A program made the position numbers and the translations under genes. Under the pieces are notes generated by a model that was given only the letters and a program-made list of their open reading frames with translations, searched no databases and had not been told where the DNA came from. Positions 21,601 to 31,682 of a stretch of DNA of 64,000 bases are shown in pieces (within the stretch, counting starts at the first letter, position 1; the number at the start of each line of letters is the position of its first letter). The stretch is from Dissulfuribacter thermophilus (GTDB taxonomy: Bacteria; Desulfobacterota; Dissulfuribacteria; Dissulfuribacterales; Dissulfuribacteraceae), in assembly GCF_001687335.1 (NCBI RefSeq), contig NZ_MAGO01000001.1, forward strand, positions 248,001 to 312,000, in the 5' to 3' direction.

Positions 21601-21842
21601 GGATGCCCCTTGGAGAGGCAGTAATAGATGCTGGTACTATACGTTTTAGACCAATGCTACTCACGTCGTCGGCAGTTGTAGTGGGCTCTTTTGTGATACT
21701 CTTTGATCCAATTTTTCAAGGCCTCGCTATTTCGCTGATGGCAGGGGAGGTGGCTGCCACCCTTTTTTCAAGAATGGTAGTGCCAATCCTCTATTATTTG
21801 GATCATAGGGTAAAAGATAAATTGAAAAATATATTTAAGTAG
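18621..21842 (+). CDS. RND efflux transporter permease
   Basis: Inner-membrane AcrB-like pump of 1073 residues with the expected twelve membrane segments and two large periplasmic loops. Two adjacent aspartates in GILVDDPIVGVEN (transmembrane 4) carry the proton relay; the usual Lys of transmembrane 10 is Arg in GIVVRNSIILVDF. It is preceded by TolC and adaptor genes. Substrate is not predictable from the sequence. The start overlaps the adaptor end by 8 bases. Confidence 0.94.
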   Translation: MNSLHRPSFLRWVTSTFVDSKLTPLVIIASLFMGVFAILLTPSEEEPQIVVPMIDVMVSMPGASPKEVEERVINPMEKLIWEIPGVEYVYSTAMPGKALTVVRFYVGEEVEKSLVKVYDKLYSHFDWIPPGCSKPLLKPRSIDDVPIVTLTFWGDGYDAVTLRSIVATLDDEIRAIEGVSETFIKGGLRRQVRIILDPSKLSSLNLDPKDVVEAIKGQNQASLVGAYTEGNYEFNLRLTNFFKNLDEVKKVVIKVVDGRPVYLGEIAEIKDGPEEPRSYCFVGAGLAAREKGLELAPGELRPAVTLAVAKRKGRNATLIARKVIDKVESLRGHILPEDVHVVVTRDYGETAKEKSNELLEHLAIATISVAVLMAVLLGVRASLVVLVAIPVTLALTLFVYYFYGYTLNRVTLFALIFCIGILVDDPIVGVENIVRHLRLPENKGRRFKDIIVDAVVEVGSPLILATFTVIFAILPLAFVRGLMGPYMRPMPVGASVAMFLSMVVSFVITPWTAYHILGKGARHEEEKEGWFSRLYRWTMGHLIYNRVWRYSFLFGMAILFVLSCALIATKIVKVKMLPFDNKSEFQVIVDMPEGTPLEETYRAAEALGAVLSQESYVTDYEIYVGTSAPFNFNGLVRHYYMREGSNVCDIQVNLVPKHMRELQSHDIAKAIRPKLEAVAKKYGANIKVTEIPPGPPVLQTLVAEIYGPDYEEQIRLAKKVKEVFESVDGIVDVDWYMTDPQKEMRLVIDREKALLSGVNPMRVREILETAVFGKVVGLFHDEDSKEDVPLIVRVPRQDRSSLEEVLSLKVRSVTGKAVSLRELVGVKESVIDHPIYHKNLQPVVYVTGDVAGAEESPVYAILKANKLLDKIETPSKTRLELLYISQPSSTKEWAMKWDGEWHITYEVFRDMGAAFAVVVIIIFILVVGWFRSYSVPLVILSPIPLSLIGIIPAHAMMNAFFTATSMIGFIAGAGIVVRNSIILVDFIELRLKEGMPLGEAVIDAGTIRFRPMLLTSSAVVVGSFVILFDPIFQGLAISLMAGEVAATLFSRMVVPILYYLDHRVKDKLKNIFK

Positions 21843-22012
21843 CCATTTTATTGTTGTAGTATAATTGAAGTGCAGAGATTCTTTTTAAGATTTAGGCAAA
21901 TAGATTGGTCTATCTCTTTGGGTATGGTCCAAGTATTTCAGGATCAACTATTGGAAATCCTTCAGTTATTTCCAACTAACAACTATTCGATTATCATCAA
22001 TAATAGATAAAA

Positions 22013-23488
22013 ATGGCTTTTATTAATTCTTTGTCTCGCAAACTTTGTGTCTTCTTTATTTTCTTTTTGGTGGCATTCCTTCCTGCAGGCTCTTTTGCCA
22101 TGATGAGTATTGAAAAGGAAAAAGAGCTAGGCAGGAGGCTCCTTGAAGAGATTCGGACTCAGGTGGAATTCGTAGACGATCAAGAGGTCGTCCAATACGT
22201 TCAAAGCGCAGGAGAGAAAATCCTCAAATTAATACCTGACCCACTGTATCAATATCGTTTCTTCGTGATTAAAGATGAAGGAGTAAATGCCTTTGCTATA
22301 CCTGGAGGCTTTGTATTTGTCCATAGTGGACTATTAGAAGTTGTTGATTCAGATGATGAGTTCATATGTGTACTTGCCCATGAAATTGGCCATGTGGAAG
22401 GGAGGCATATAGCCCGAAGGATTGAACGTTTAAAACGCTTAAATATTGCCAGTGTTGCCGCCATACTTGCTGGTGTATTTCTGGGAAAGGGAAAGGCAGG
22501 GTCCGCCATCCTCGCCACCACAAGCGCTTTAAATGCCTCAATAGGTCTAAAATATAGTAGAGAAGACGAAGAGGAGGCTGACAGAAGGGCATTTCAGTGG
22601 CTTTGCAAGGCTGGTTACAACCCCATGGGCCTTGTTACCGTACTTCAAAAGATGCAGCGCATGCGTTGGCTCGGTACAGATGCCATACCAAGTTACTTAT
22701 CTACGCATCCAGGAACTGCAGAAAGGATTACATACCTTGAAGATCTTATAAAGACATCTAATTGCCATGTTAAGTTCCACAGAGCCAGCCGAGAACTTAG
22801 AAGGGTTCAGGTGCGTATAAGCGTATTTACAAAGGATCCCTATTTGCTGATTGGTCGTTACAAGACAGCCCTCAAGGACAGCCCTGGGGACGAATACCTT
22901 CAGTACGGACTTTGTCTGGCCTATTTGGAGGCCAGAGAGTTCAACAATGCTATTAATGAATTAAATGCCTTGATAAAAGGGCATCCAAAACGATTAGAGT
23001 ACAAAAAGGACCTAGGTGTAGCCTATTATTTGAAAGGTGACTATGGCCAAGCTATTGATGTATTGAACAACTATTTGAAATCGAATTCCAAAGACCTTAC
23101 TGCAAGGTTATACCTTGGAAAATCTTTGTTGGCAGTTTCTAGGCCAAAAGAGGCATTAAAGTCTATAAAAGATGTCTATTATGCCTTGGATGAAGATCCA
23201 AGGATTGCCTTTGATCTTGGTCGGAGCCTTGCTGCCCTGCATCAAGAGGGAGAAGCGCACTATTATTTTTATCAGTTTTATCGCTGGAAAGGACAGCTTG
23301 ATGCAGCATCCTACCATAAGCGTATGGCCATTAGGCTTCTGCCAAAGGATTCACAGCTTTTGCGCAAGATTGGAGAGAGTAGGGATGAATCAGATGAAAA
23401 CAATAACCAAGACCCCATTTCTCCTGGTGGTTCTAGGGGTAGTGGCCTTGGATCAAGTTACGAAGTGGTACATAGTAAAAAATTTTAA
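22013..23488 (+). CDS. BepA-like M48 metallopeptidase with TPR domain
   Basis: Periplasmic quality-control protease that in other bacteria helps assemble outer-membrane proteins. A signal peptide (about 1-29) is followed by the M48 domain: the zinc motif HEIGH at 123-127, the downstream Glu in REDEEEADRRAF, and a Gly/Ala-rich hydrophobic stretch between them. Residues about 270-440 hold TPR-like helices (YLQYGLCLAYLEAREFNNA, DLGVAYYLKGDYGQAIDVLN). The 491-residue length is typical. The 3-prime end overlaps the start of lspA by 104 bases. Confidence 0.92.
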   Translation: MAFINSLSRKLCVFFIFFLVAFLPAGSFAMMSIEKEKELGRRLLEEIRTQVEFVDDQEVVQYVQSAGEKILKLIPDPLYQYRFFVIKDEGVNAFAIPGGFVFVHSGLLEVVDSDDEFICVLAHEIGHVEGRHIARRIERLKRLNIASVAAILAGVFLGKGKAGSAILATTSALNASIGLKYSREDEEEADRRAFQWLCKAGYNPMGLVTVLQKMQRMRWLGTDAIPSYLSTHPGTAERITYLEDLIKTSNCHVKFHRASRELRRVQVRISVFTKDPYLLIGRYKTALKDSPGDEYLQYGLCLAYLEAREFNNAINELNALIKGHPKRLEYKKDLGVAYYLKGDYGQAIDVLNNYLKSNSKDLTARLYLGKSLLAVSRPKEALKSIKDVYYALDEDPRIAFDLGRSLAALHQEGEAHYYFYQFYRWKGQLDAASYHKRMAIRLLPKDSQLLRKIGESRDESDENNNQDPISPGGSRGSGLGSSYEVVHSKKF

Positions 23489-23870
23489 TCTTTTTGAAAG
23501 TAAAGTTATTTTAGACGGTTTCTTTAATTTAACCTATATCACAAATACAGGCGCTGCCTTTGGTATTTTGAGCGGTACAGAAAAATGGCGGAACATATTT
23601 TTTCAGGCCATAACTGTAATGGCCCTATGTGGCATGATATACCTTTATAAAACCATGCGAACTAGAAGCGGTTTATTCCTTTGGGGATTATCGCTGGTAT
23701 TCGGCGGTGCCCTTGGGAATTTTATAGACAGGGTGAGATTTGGATATGTGGTGGATTTTTTGGATTTCTACGTAGGTAGCTGGCATTGGCCGGCTTTTAA
23801 TGTGGCAGACTCATGCATAAGCCTTGGAGCAACTATGTTGGCTGTATATTTTTTAAGAGAAACTGTCTAG
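23385..23870 (+). CDS. lspA: Lipoprotein signal peptidase II
   Basis: Inner-membrane aspartyl peptidase that cleaves lipoprotein signal peptides after diacylglyceryl transfer. Membrane segments carry the conserved DQVTK, NTGAAFG, GGALGNFIDR, VVDFLDF and FNVADS blocks; the Asp of VVDF and of FNVADS are catalytic. The ATG chosen has GGAGAG 8 bases upstream; a second ATG lies 9 bases later. A 161-residue product is usual. The first third of the coding sequence lies inside the preceding protease gene in another frame. lgt is about 15 kb away. Confidence 0.95.
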   Translation: MNQMKTITKTPFLLVVLGVVALDQVTKWYIVKNFNLFESKVILDGFFNLTYITNTGAAFGILSGTEKWRNIFFQAITVMALCGMIYLYKTMRTRSGLFLWGLSLVFGGALGNFIDRVRFGYVVDFLDFYVGSWHWPAFNVADSCISLGATMLAVYFLRETV

Positions 23871-24123
23871 TCTGTCCTCTATAGGATTACATCTGAAATT
23901 TTTGGGGTTTTCCATATTCTATTTGTTGTATGATTATCTAGAGGGAATCGCCTTTATTAGGGCTATTAAAATTTTTTATTAAAAATTGTCCGGCGGCCTA
24001 CAAAGATTGAAATCCCATTGAATTTAAAATTAGGTCTTTTTTCAATTTTTTTCATAGATAATAGGTGGTTAAAGATTTTTGCTCGGGTCAAAACTGGGAG
24101 ACGAAAAAATTAAAAAAAGGGGG
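23871..24123. other. Spacer before groES, no gene seen
   Basis: The 404-base region between lspA and groES holds the CIRCE and promoter in its last third. The part given here is A/T-rich, contains no open frame with a plausible ribosome site, and shows no clear hairpin or repeat family. Confidence 0.6.
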
Positions 24124-24151
24124 TTGCATACAAAATTATCGTGCTTATATT
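24124..24151 (+). promoter_or_regulatory. Sigma-70-like promoter of groESL
   Basis: TTGCAT (24124-24129) and TATATT (24146-24151) with a 16-base spacer lie directly upstream of, and overlap, the CIRCE element, as in many groE operons. Confidence 0.6.
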
Positions 24152-24176
24152 AGCACTCGACCATAACGGGTGCTAA
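24150..24176 (+). promoter_or_regulatory. CIRCE operator for HrcA
   Basis: TTAGCACTC and GGGTGCTAA are separated by exactly nine bases. The consensus second arm is GAGTGCTAA, so one base departs. The position at the promoter fits repression of groESL by HrcA with release on heat stress. hrcA itself is not in the window. Confidence 0.92.
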
Positions 24177-24274
24177 TAAAGGTGGCCACCTTTTCATCTT
24201 GACATCCAAGTTTAAAAAACATTTTTGCCCCTCATAAGAGGGTTAAAAAATAATTTAGGAGGAGACTGAAGGCT

Positions 24275-24565
24275 ATGAAGATCCGTCCATTACATGACAG
24301 GATTCTTGTCCAAAGGCTTGAAGAAGAAGAGAAGACCAAAGGCGGTATCATTATTCCAGACACTGCAAAGGAAAAACCCATTGAGGGTAAAGTAATTGCC
24401 GTAGGAAACGGCAAGGTACTGGAAAATGGTGAAGTTCGTCCCCTTGAAGTAAAGGTCGGGGATAGGGTTCTCTTTGGTAAGTATGCCGGTACAGATATCA
24501 AGATTGAGGGTGAAGAGTACCTCATTATGAGGGAAGACGACATCCTTGGTGTTATTGAAGAGTAA
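24275..24565 (+). CDS. groES: Co-chaperonin GroES
   Basis: The 96-residue lid of the GroEL chamber. [20 protein letters not shown], the mobile loop [13 protein letters not shown] (about residues 26-38), and the C-terminal [13 protein letters not shown] are all as expected. AGGAGGAG is about 10 bases before the ATG. It is the first gene of the groESL operon under CIRCE control, with groEL 53 bases downstream. Confidence 0.99.
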   Translation: MKIRPLHDRILVQRLEEEEKTKGGIIIPDTAKEKPIEGKVIAVGNGKVLENGEVRPLEVKVGDRVLFGKYAGTDIKIEGEEYLIMREDDILGVIEE

Positions 24566-24615
24566 GGCAATTTCCCGTTGAAGAGAAACAAAAAAATAAA
24601 ATAGTGGAGGTTTAG

Positions 24616-26250
<1,635 letters not shown>

Positions 26251-26282
26251 TAAGAGATCCCATATGATAGGATAAAATTAGA

Positions 26283-26313
26283 AATAGGGGGCTTTGGAAG
26301 CCCCCTATTTTTT
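26283..26313 (+). terminator. Rho-independent terminator of groESL
   Basis: AATAGGGGGCTT and AAGCCCCCTATT form a perfect 12-bp stem with a 3-base loop, followed directly by a run of T. It lies about 30 bases past groEL. Confidence 0.94.
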
Positions 26314-26368
26314 ATGCCCTGAATTGTAGGATGTAAGACCCTATAGAATCTTAAGTATATATTGGTGT

Positions 26369-27133
26369 TTGGATTGCTTTTTGTCCAGATTTCTCTTGAA
26401 ATTGTCTGGGAGTTTTGTCATTTCTCTAGGTATGGTAGGCATAATCACTCCAATTGTAGGAATTACTACATACATAATACTTGCAACTATTGGCCTTTTA
26501 ATCTCTTTTTTTTCTTCAAAAGGGCCAGATGTTCTCCATAATCTCGGAAGACTTTGGTCGAAGATCATTTTTAAGGCTGCACGATCAAAGATTGACGTAA
26601 GAGGGCAGGAACACATCCCGCATGGAACCCCTGTGGTGTTTGCCTCTAACCATCAGAGCCAATTTGATATACCTGCATTGTATCTGGCAATTCCAATCCA
26701 GTTTAGGTTTGTAGTGAAGAAGGAACTCTTTAAGATTCCACTCTTTGGTCTGGCTATGAAAAGGGCTGGTTATGTCCCCATAGATAGGACTGGTGGGAAA
26801 AAGGCTGTAAAGAGCCTGAGAGCGGCAGTTAGGCGTATTAAATCTGGGACGAGTGTTGTGGTATTCCCTGAGGGAACACGCAGCCCAGATGGAAAACTCC
26901 TTCCATTTAAGACCGGGGCTTTGCTGGTGGCGTTAAAGTCCGGTGTCCCCATTGTACCAATTGGGATCAAGGGAACTCATAAAATCCTCCCTAAAGGGAG
27001 TCTGTGGGTAAGGCCTGGGGAAGTGCAAGTATCTATTGGGAGACCAATAGATACTACTCTCTTCCAGGGAAGAGATGCCAAGGATGAACTCGTGAGAGTT
27101 GTTAGACAAGAGATTGCACGACTTATAGACTGA
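26369..27133 (+). CDS. plsC: 1-acyl-sn-glycerol-3-phosphate acyltransferase
   Basis: Membrane-associated enzyme adding the second acyl chain to make phosphatidate. The acyltransferase H-x4-D motif is NHQSQFD near residue 90, and FPEGTRSPDG near 168 is the substrate-binding block. A hydrophobic N-terminal segment about 14-50 anchors the protein. The start is a TTG with no clear ribosome site; an internal ATG 63 bases later would cut into the anchor, so this start is uncertain. It follows groEL but after a terminator. About 254 residues, a normal size. Confidence 0.9.
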   Translation: MDCFLSRFLLKLSGSFVISLGMVGIITPIVGITTYIILATIGLLISFFSSKGPDVLHNLGRLWSKIIFKAARSKIDVRGQEHIPHGTPVVFASNHQSQFDIPALYLAIPIQFRFVVKKELFKIPLFGLAMKRAGYVPIDRTGGKKAVKSLRAAVRRIKSGTSVVVFPEGTRSPDGKLLPFKTGALLVALKSGVPIVPIGIKGTHKILPKGSLWVRPGEVQVSIGRPIDTTLFQGRDAKDELVRVVRQEIARLID

Positions 27134-27163
27134 CCAAAACATCTCTAAGGGAATAATCTTTTC

Positions 27164-28123
27164 ATGATGCAATTTATTTTTCCAGCCTTTTTGGTGACAT
27201 TTGGAATCGTGCTCCTTACTGTTGGGGCAGAGGGGCTTGTAGAGGGTAGCCTACGGTTATCTAGGCGTCTTGGGGTCAGCCCTCTTGTCGCCGGACTTAC
27301 TGTGGTCGCCTTTGGTACATCCGCCCCTGAGTTAGGGGTCAGCCTTTCTGCGGCATTAAAGGGGGTCTCGGATGTAGCCTTGGGTAATGTCTTGGGCAGT
27401 AATATAGCAAATGCCCTATTGATCGTGGGAATTGGGGCAATGTTGCGTCCTTTTTCACCCCATTCAAGCCTTGTAAGGCGTGAGCTACCAGTTTTATTAG
27501 GGGTTAGTTTGGTTGCGTGGGCCTTGGCTTATCGTGGGGTGTTGACAGAACTATTTGGGCTTTTAGGGCTATTAACATTTTCGGGTTATATTTTTTATCT
27601 CTACAGGGCGAAAGAAGGAGAAGACGAATCCTTAAAGGAAATATCTGAAGAGGTCAAAAAGTCTACTGGCTTAAAAAATTCCTTTATAATAGAGGTGTTT
27701 TTAGTGGTAGGGGGGCTTATAGCCCTATTTGGGGGTTCCAAGGTATTTCTTAAGGGGGCCCTTAATATTGGATATCTGCTAGGGGTTCCAGAGCTATTTA
27801 TCGGACTTACACTGACTGCTGTTGGCACATCCCTGCCGGAGATAGCTGCAACCGTATCTGCAGCAAGGAGGGGGCAGGGAGATATAATAATGGGGAACGT
27901 AATCGGGAGCAATCTCGCAAATCTCTGTTTTGTAATGGCGGTCACATCAATTTTTACTCCAATACCAGTACCAAGGCTGGCCTTGATAAGAGATTTCCCA
28001 GTAATGGTGGTCTCAGGGGGGCTTTTGTTTTTACTGGTTCAAAAAAAGACGCCAATTTCAAGATTCCAGGGTGGGGCGTTAATATTATTCTATTTTATTT
28101 ATGTCTTTTTCTTGAAATATTAA
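27164..28123 (+). CDS. Calcium/sodium antiporter, CaCA family
   Basis: Inner-membrane exchanger of the YrbG type. Two homologous halves are visible, each with an alpha motif: AFGTSAPELGVS plus GNVLGSNIANALL near residues 46-86, and AVGTSLPEIAATV plus GNVIGSNLANLC near 222-260. About ten hydrophobic segments. Conserved Glu in both PE motifs should bind the cation. AAGGGA precedes the ATG-ATG start. It lies 30 bases after plsC and may share its message. Confidence 0.94.
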   Translation: MMQFIFPAFLVTFGIVLLTVGAEGLVEGSLRLSRRLGVSPLVAGLTVVAFGTSAPELGVSLSAALKGVSDVALGNVLGSNIANALLIVGIGAMLRPFSPHSSLVRRELPVLLGVSLVAWALAYRGVLTELFGLLGLLTFSGYIFYLYRAKEGEDESLKEISEEVKKSTGLKNSFIIEVFLVVGGLIALFGGSKVFLKGALNIGYLLGVPELFIGLTLTAVGTSLPEIAATVSAARRGQGDIIMGNVIGSNLANLCFVMAVTSIFTPIPVPRLALIRDFPVMVVSGGLLFLLVQKKTPISRFQGGALILFYFIYVFFLKY

Positions 28124-28413
28124 TAAATATTCCTTTAAACCGTTTTCTGGACACTGTGTTGTTTGTCCCCCCTCTTTGCCCCTTGGCTAGAAAGATTTCC
28201 GCGTCTGACTGTGTAGCTGTGTAGGGGGTAAGCTGATTATATATTCTAAATAAATGGTAGCTCGCTCGACGTATGCCTTAACATAGGCTTAAGATGTGGA
28301 AATTTAAAAGTGGAAATTTAAAAAATGAGTGTTGTAATATTAGATCTCTACTGATAAAAAAGGACGAAGAATTTTTTAGTGGGTTAGGAAAAAAAATTGC
28401 TAGGGAGGGAATT

Positions 28414-29697
28414 ATGTTTCGTTTTGTGACTCAAAGATTTTTGATTGCCCTTGCGGTTGTATTTTTGTTCCTGCCTATTTCGTCAAATGAGGTCAATGGG
28501 GCAGGCTTCCAATTGTTCAATGAGTTATCTGCGCGAGGGACAGGACTTGGCGCTGCAATGACCTCGCTTTCAGATACCCCAGAGATGGCCTGGTTCAATC
28601 CTGCTGCTACCGCCTCTTTTTCAAAGACCAGGCTTCTTGCTGGAATGGCATTGGTTATGCCAAGCACAGAGTTAAGAACTCCAAATGGAGATGATCCGGA
28701 TATGAAGAACATGGCATATCCAATCCCATATTTCTATGCCGCTACAACTCTAAGGGACAAGATTGGGCTCGGCCTCTCAATAAATGCCCCTTATGGTCTT
28801 ACTACTGAGTGGGATAGGGATTGGCCAGGAAGATTTTTTGCAGTCAAGACTGAACTCAGGACAGTCTTTTTTACTCCCTCTATCTCCTACAGGGTAAATC
28901 CATATATTTCTCTTGGGGTTGGTGCACAGATTGTAAAGACAACAGCTGAATTGACCCAGGCTATTCCTTCTCGAACTGTGCCAGTAGCACCTGATGTGTC
29001 AATTACCACGCCAGAGGTGAGGACAGAGCTTGACGGAGAAGATACGAGCGCAGGCTATATTTTAGCCCTTCAGCTTACCCCGCACAAACACTTTAGGTTC
29101 GGGGCAGTGTTTCGTTCTGAAGTGAGTCTCGATATCGAGGGAAAGGCAAAATACAGTGAAAATGTTAGCCTTGGTGGTAGAGAGTTGTTCCCAACATCGG
29201 ACGCATGGCTTGTGGTAAGGCTACCCGCCACGTTATCTCTAGGGCTAAGCACCACCTATTTTAAGAATTGGCTATTAACATTTGATTATCTGTGGACCTG
29301 GTGGTCAAGCTATGACGAACTCGCTATTCACTATGAAAAGGCGCCTGGTACAGGTGTGCCTGGTACTATTACCAAACCAAAGAATTGGAGCGACGACTAT
29401 GCCTTGAGATTCGGAGCAGAGTATACAGTAAATGAGGCCCTTAAATTAAGGGGATCATATGTTTATGACCGCTCTCCTATCTCAGATACTTTCCGTGACG
29501 CAATCCTTCCAACAAATGACAGGCATCTATTCAGTATTGGCTTTGGATATAACCTTAAGGGTATCCAGATTGATGGGGCCTATACATATCTAGTCATGGA
29601 GGATTGTAAGCCTTCTCAGTTAGTTACTCCTGGACTGGTGGGTACCTATGAGGGAGGGGCCCATATAGTAAACTTTTCAGTAGGATATTCATTTTAA
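28414..29697 (+). CDS. OmpP1/FadL-family outer-membrane transporter
   Basis: Outer-membrane beta-barrel for uptake of hydrophobic molecules such as long-chain fatty acids. A signal peptide (about residues 1-31) is followed by the FadL-type N-terminus GAGFQLFNELSARGTGLG and MAWFNPAATASF. The last residue is Phe in HIVNFSVGYSF, the standard barrel-sorting signal. AGGGAGGG directly before the ATG sets this start; a longer in-frame version lacks a signal peptide. 427 residues. The next gene, an acyl-CoA synthetase, is 4 bases downstream, so the pair may import and activate fatty acids. Confidence 0.92.
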   Translation: MFRFVTQRFLIALAVVFLFLPISSNEVNGAGFQLFNELSARGTGLGAAMTSLSDTPEMAWFNPAATASFSKTRLLAGMALVMPSTELRTPNGDDPDMKNMAYPIPYFYAATTLRDKIGLGLSINAPYGLTTEWDRDWPGRFFAVKTELRTVFFTPSISYRVNPYISLGVGAQIVKTTAELTQAIPSRTVPVAPDVSITTPEVRTELDGEDTSAGYILALQLTPHKHFRFGAVFRSEVSLDIEGKAKYSENVSLGGRELFPTSDAWLVVRLPATLSLGLSTTYFKNWLLTFDYLWTWWSSYDELAIHYEKAPGTGVPGTITKPKNWSDDYALRFGAEYTVNEALKLRGSYVYDRSPISDTFRDAILPTNDRHLFSIGFGYNLKGIQIDGAYTYLVMEDCKPSQLVTPGLVGTYEGGAHIVNFSVGYSF

Positions 29698-29701
29698 GAT
29701 C

Positions 29702-31402
29702 ATGGCTCGTTCACACAAGGGAATCTATACAATTCCAGAGGTATTGGAGCGAAGCGCGAGTTCGTTTGGCAAAAAGCCAGCTCTCATAAAGCGCACAGAG
29801 AAAGGAGACGTTGTCACTACCTATGAGGATCTCTTTAAAAAAGTAAATCTCCTGGCCAGAGGTCTACTCAAACATGGCCTCAAACCTGGTGACAAGGTGG
29901 CAATTCTTGGGCCCAATTCTCCTGAGTGGGGAAAGGCATATCTTGCAACTGCTACGGTAGGCGGGATTTGTGTACCTCTGGATTCTCTGCTCACCCGAAA
30001 TGAGATAAATCACCTGTTGGCAGATTCCAGGGTGAAAGTGGCTTTTGTAGCTACAAGATTCCTCGATTGGGTCATGGAAAGAGAGTCCAAGTTCCCTGGA
30101 CCTGAAAAGATAGTGATCCTTGATTGGGAAAGAGGGGAGCCACCTTCTAGGACAGTGACCATAGACCAGCTCATGAGGGATGGGGAAAAGGGACCTACAA
30201 TAGAGTCTCGCCCCGCCCTTGAAGACCTGTGCGCCATAATATACACTTCCGGCACTACTGGGCGCCCCAAAGGGGTAATGCTCACCCACAAAAACCTCAT
30301 TTCAGACTGCGCTGCATGCTACCAGGCAGTAGATATAAGAGATGACCACTTCCTTAGCGTACTGCCAATGCATCACACATTTGAATGTACAGCTGGGTTC
30401 CTTCTGCCTATATATAGCGGCTGTACTGTGACGTATGCCCGGAGCCTAAAATCAAAATACATTATTGAGGATCTTAGGGCCTCAAAGGCTACTGTCATGC
30501 TAGGGGTGCCCCTTTTATTCCAAAAAATGCTTGAGGGCATTCATAGGGGCATTTCAAAGCAAACCCTTCTCAAACGAGGGGTGGTCCGAGCACTTATGAA
30601 TGCAGTAAAGACAGGAGAGAAGGTCGGGGCAAAGAATCTTGGGACCACTCTATTTAAAGGGCTCAGAGAAAAGGCAGGACTTGGTCATCTCAGATTGCTT
30701 GTAGTTGGAGGTGCCCCTATTCGCCCACAGATTCCAAGGGATTTTAGGCGCCTTGGACTCAAGATGTTACAGGGCTATGGGCTAACAGAGGCAAGTCCTG
30801 TACTCACCCTCAATCCTGAACATGCGCCAAAGGATGACAGTATAGGAAAACCGCTCCCGGGGGTTGAGGTAAAGGTGATTGATCCCAATGAGGACGGCGT
30901 AGGAGAGCTCGCATTTAGAGGCCCAATGATCATGAAGGGCTACTATAAGAACGATAAGGCCACAAAACAGGTGCTTACAGAGGATGGATGGTTGCTTACA
31001 GGGGATTTGGGTTGGATAGATAAACAAGGCTATTGCTATATTTCAGGGAGGGGCAAGAACCTGATCGTTACTTCTGCAGGTAAGAATGTCTATCCAGAAG
31101 AATTGGAGTCCCGATTAGTGGAAAGTCCTTACATCCTTGAGGCCATGGTATATGGCAAACCCTTACCTACAGGAGGAGAAGAGGTTAGGGCCATAATAGT
31201 GCCTGATTATGAGACTATCGGACAACACTATAAGAAGGGGCTTGCAGAACAGGAAATTCGGCGTCTTCTTTCAAAAGACGTTAAGAGGGTTAACCAAAAT
31301 CTTTCTTCTTATAAACGTATTAAGGGTTTCCTCATACGGGATGAAGAATTTCCAAAGACATCTACTAGAAAGATTAAGCGGCATTTAGTGCCTAAATCTT
31401 AG
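29702..31402 (+). CDS. Long-chain acyl-CoA synthetase (AMP-dependent synthetase)
   Basis: Activates fatty acids to acyl-CoA through an acyl-adenylate. The AMP-binding P-loop IIYTSGTTGRPKG is at about residues 178-190. YGLTEASPV (A5) and GWLLTGDLGW (A7) follow. The C-terminal Lys is in FPKTSTRKIKRH. 566 residues is a normal length. It sits four bases after the FadL-like gene, so fatty-acid uptake and activation are likely coupled. The stop codon lies at the edge of a family A repeat. The exact chain length is not known. Confidence 0.92.
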   Translation: MARSHKGIYTIPEVLERSASSFGKKPALIKRTEKGDVVTTYEDLFKKVNLLARGLLKHGLKPGDKVAILGPNSPEWGKAYLATATVGGICVPLDSLLTRNEINHLLADSRVKVAFVATRFLDWVMERESKFPGPEKIVILDWERGEPPSRTVTIDQLMRDGEKGPTIESRPALEDLCAIIYTSGTTGRPKGVMLTHKNLISDCAACYQAVDIRDDHFLSVLPMHHTFECTAGFLLPIYSGCTVTYARSLKSKYIIEDLRASKATVMLGVPLLFQKMLEGIHRGISKQTLLKRGVVRALMNAVKTGEKVGAKNLGTTLFKGLREKAGLGHLRLLVVGGAPIRPQIPRDFRRLGLKMLQGYGLTEASPVLTLNPEHAPKDDSIGKPLPGVEVKVIDPNEDGVGELAFRGPMIMKGYYKNDKATKQVLTEDGWLLTGDLGWIDKQGYCYISGRGKNLIVTSAGKNVYPEELESRLVESPYILEAMVYGKPLPTGGEEVRAIIVPDYETIGQHYKKGLAEQEIRRLLSKDVKRVNQNLSSYKRIKGFLIRDEEFPKTSTRKIKRHLVPKS

Positions 31403-31403
31403 G

Positions 31404-31625
31404 CCTAAATCCTGCACGGCAAAAGGGGGCAAAAATGGTTTTTAAACAGTATGTCATCCAGTTGCTTGACAAAAAACATAGATTTAACCTTCACTGTTTT
31501 AGTGAGTACAGAATTCATTTGATTTTGCCCCCTTTTGCCGCCCTTCGGGATTGGCGATTTTGCCCAATCTTCTATGTTGCTCGGGGCTCGAATCTTGGGC
31601 AAACTCCCCAATTGCAGGATTTAGG
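31404..31625. repeat. Inverted-repeat element, family A, composite copy 2 (222 bp)
   Basis: The ends are a perfect 13-base inverted repeat, CCTAAATCCTGCA and TGCAGGATTTAGG. Inside, GGCAAAAGGGGGCAAAA (31418-31434) is repeated in reverse at 31523-31539. A further partial unit, ATTGGCGATTTTGCCCAA at about 31550-31567, resembles the left end of the other copies, so this looks like two elements nested or fused. It starts one base after the synthetase stop codon. Confidence 0.78.
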
Positions 31626-31682
31626 TTAAACTATCATGACGACGGAATTCGTCACCCGCGTGGATGAAAATAGGTATAGTAA

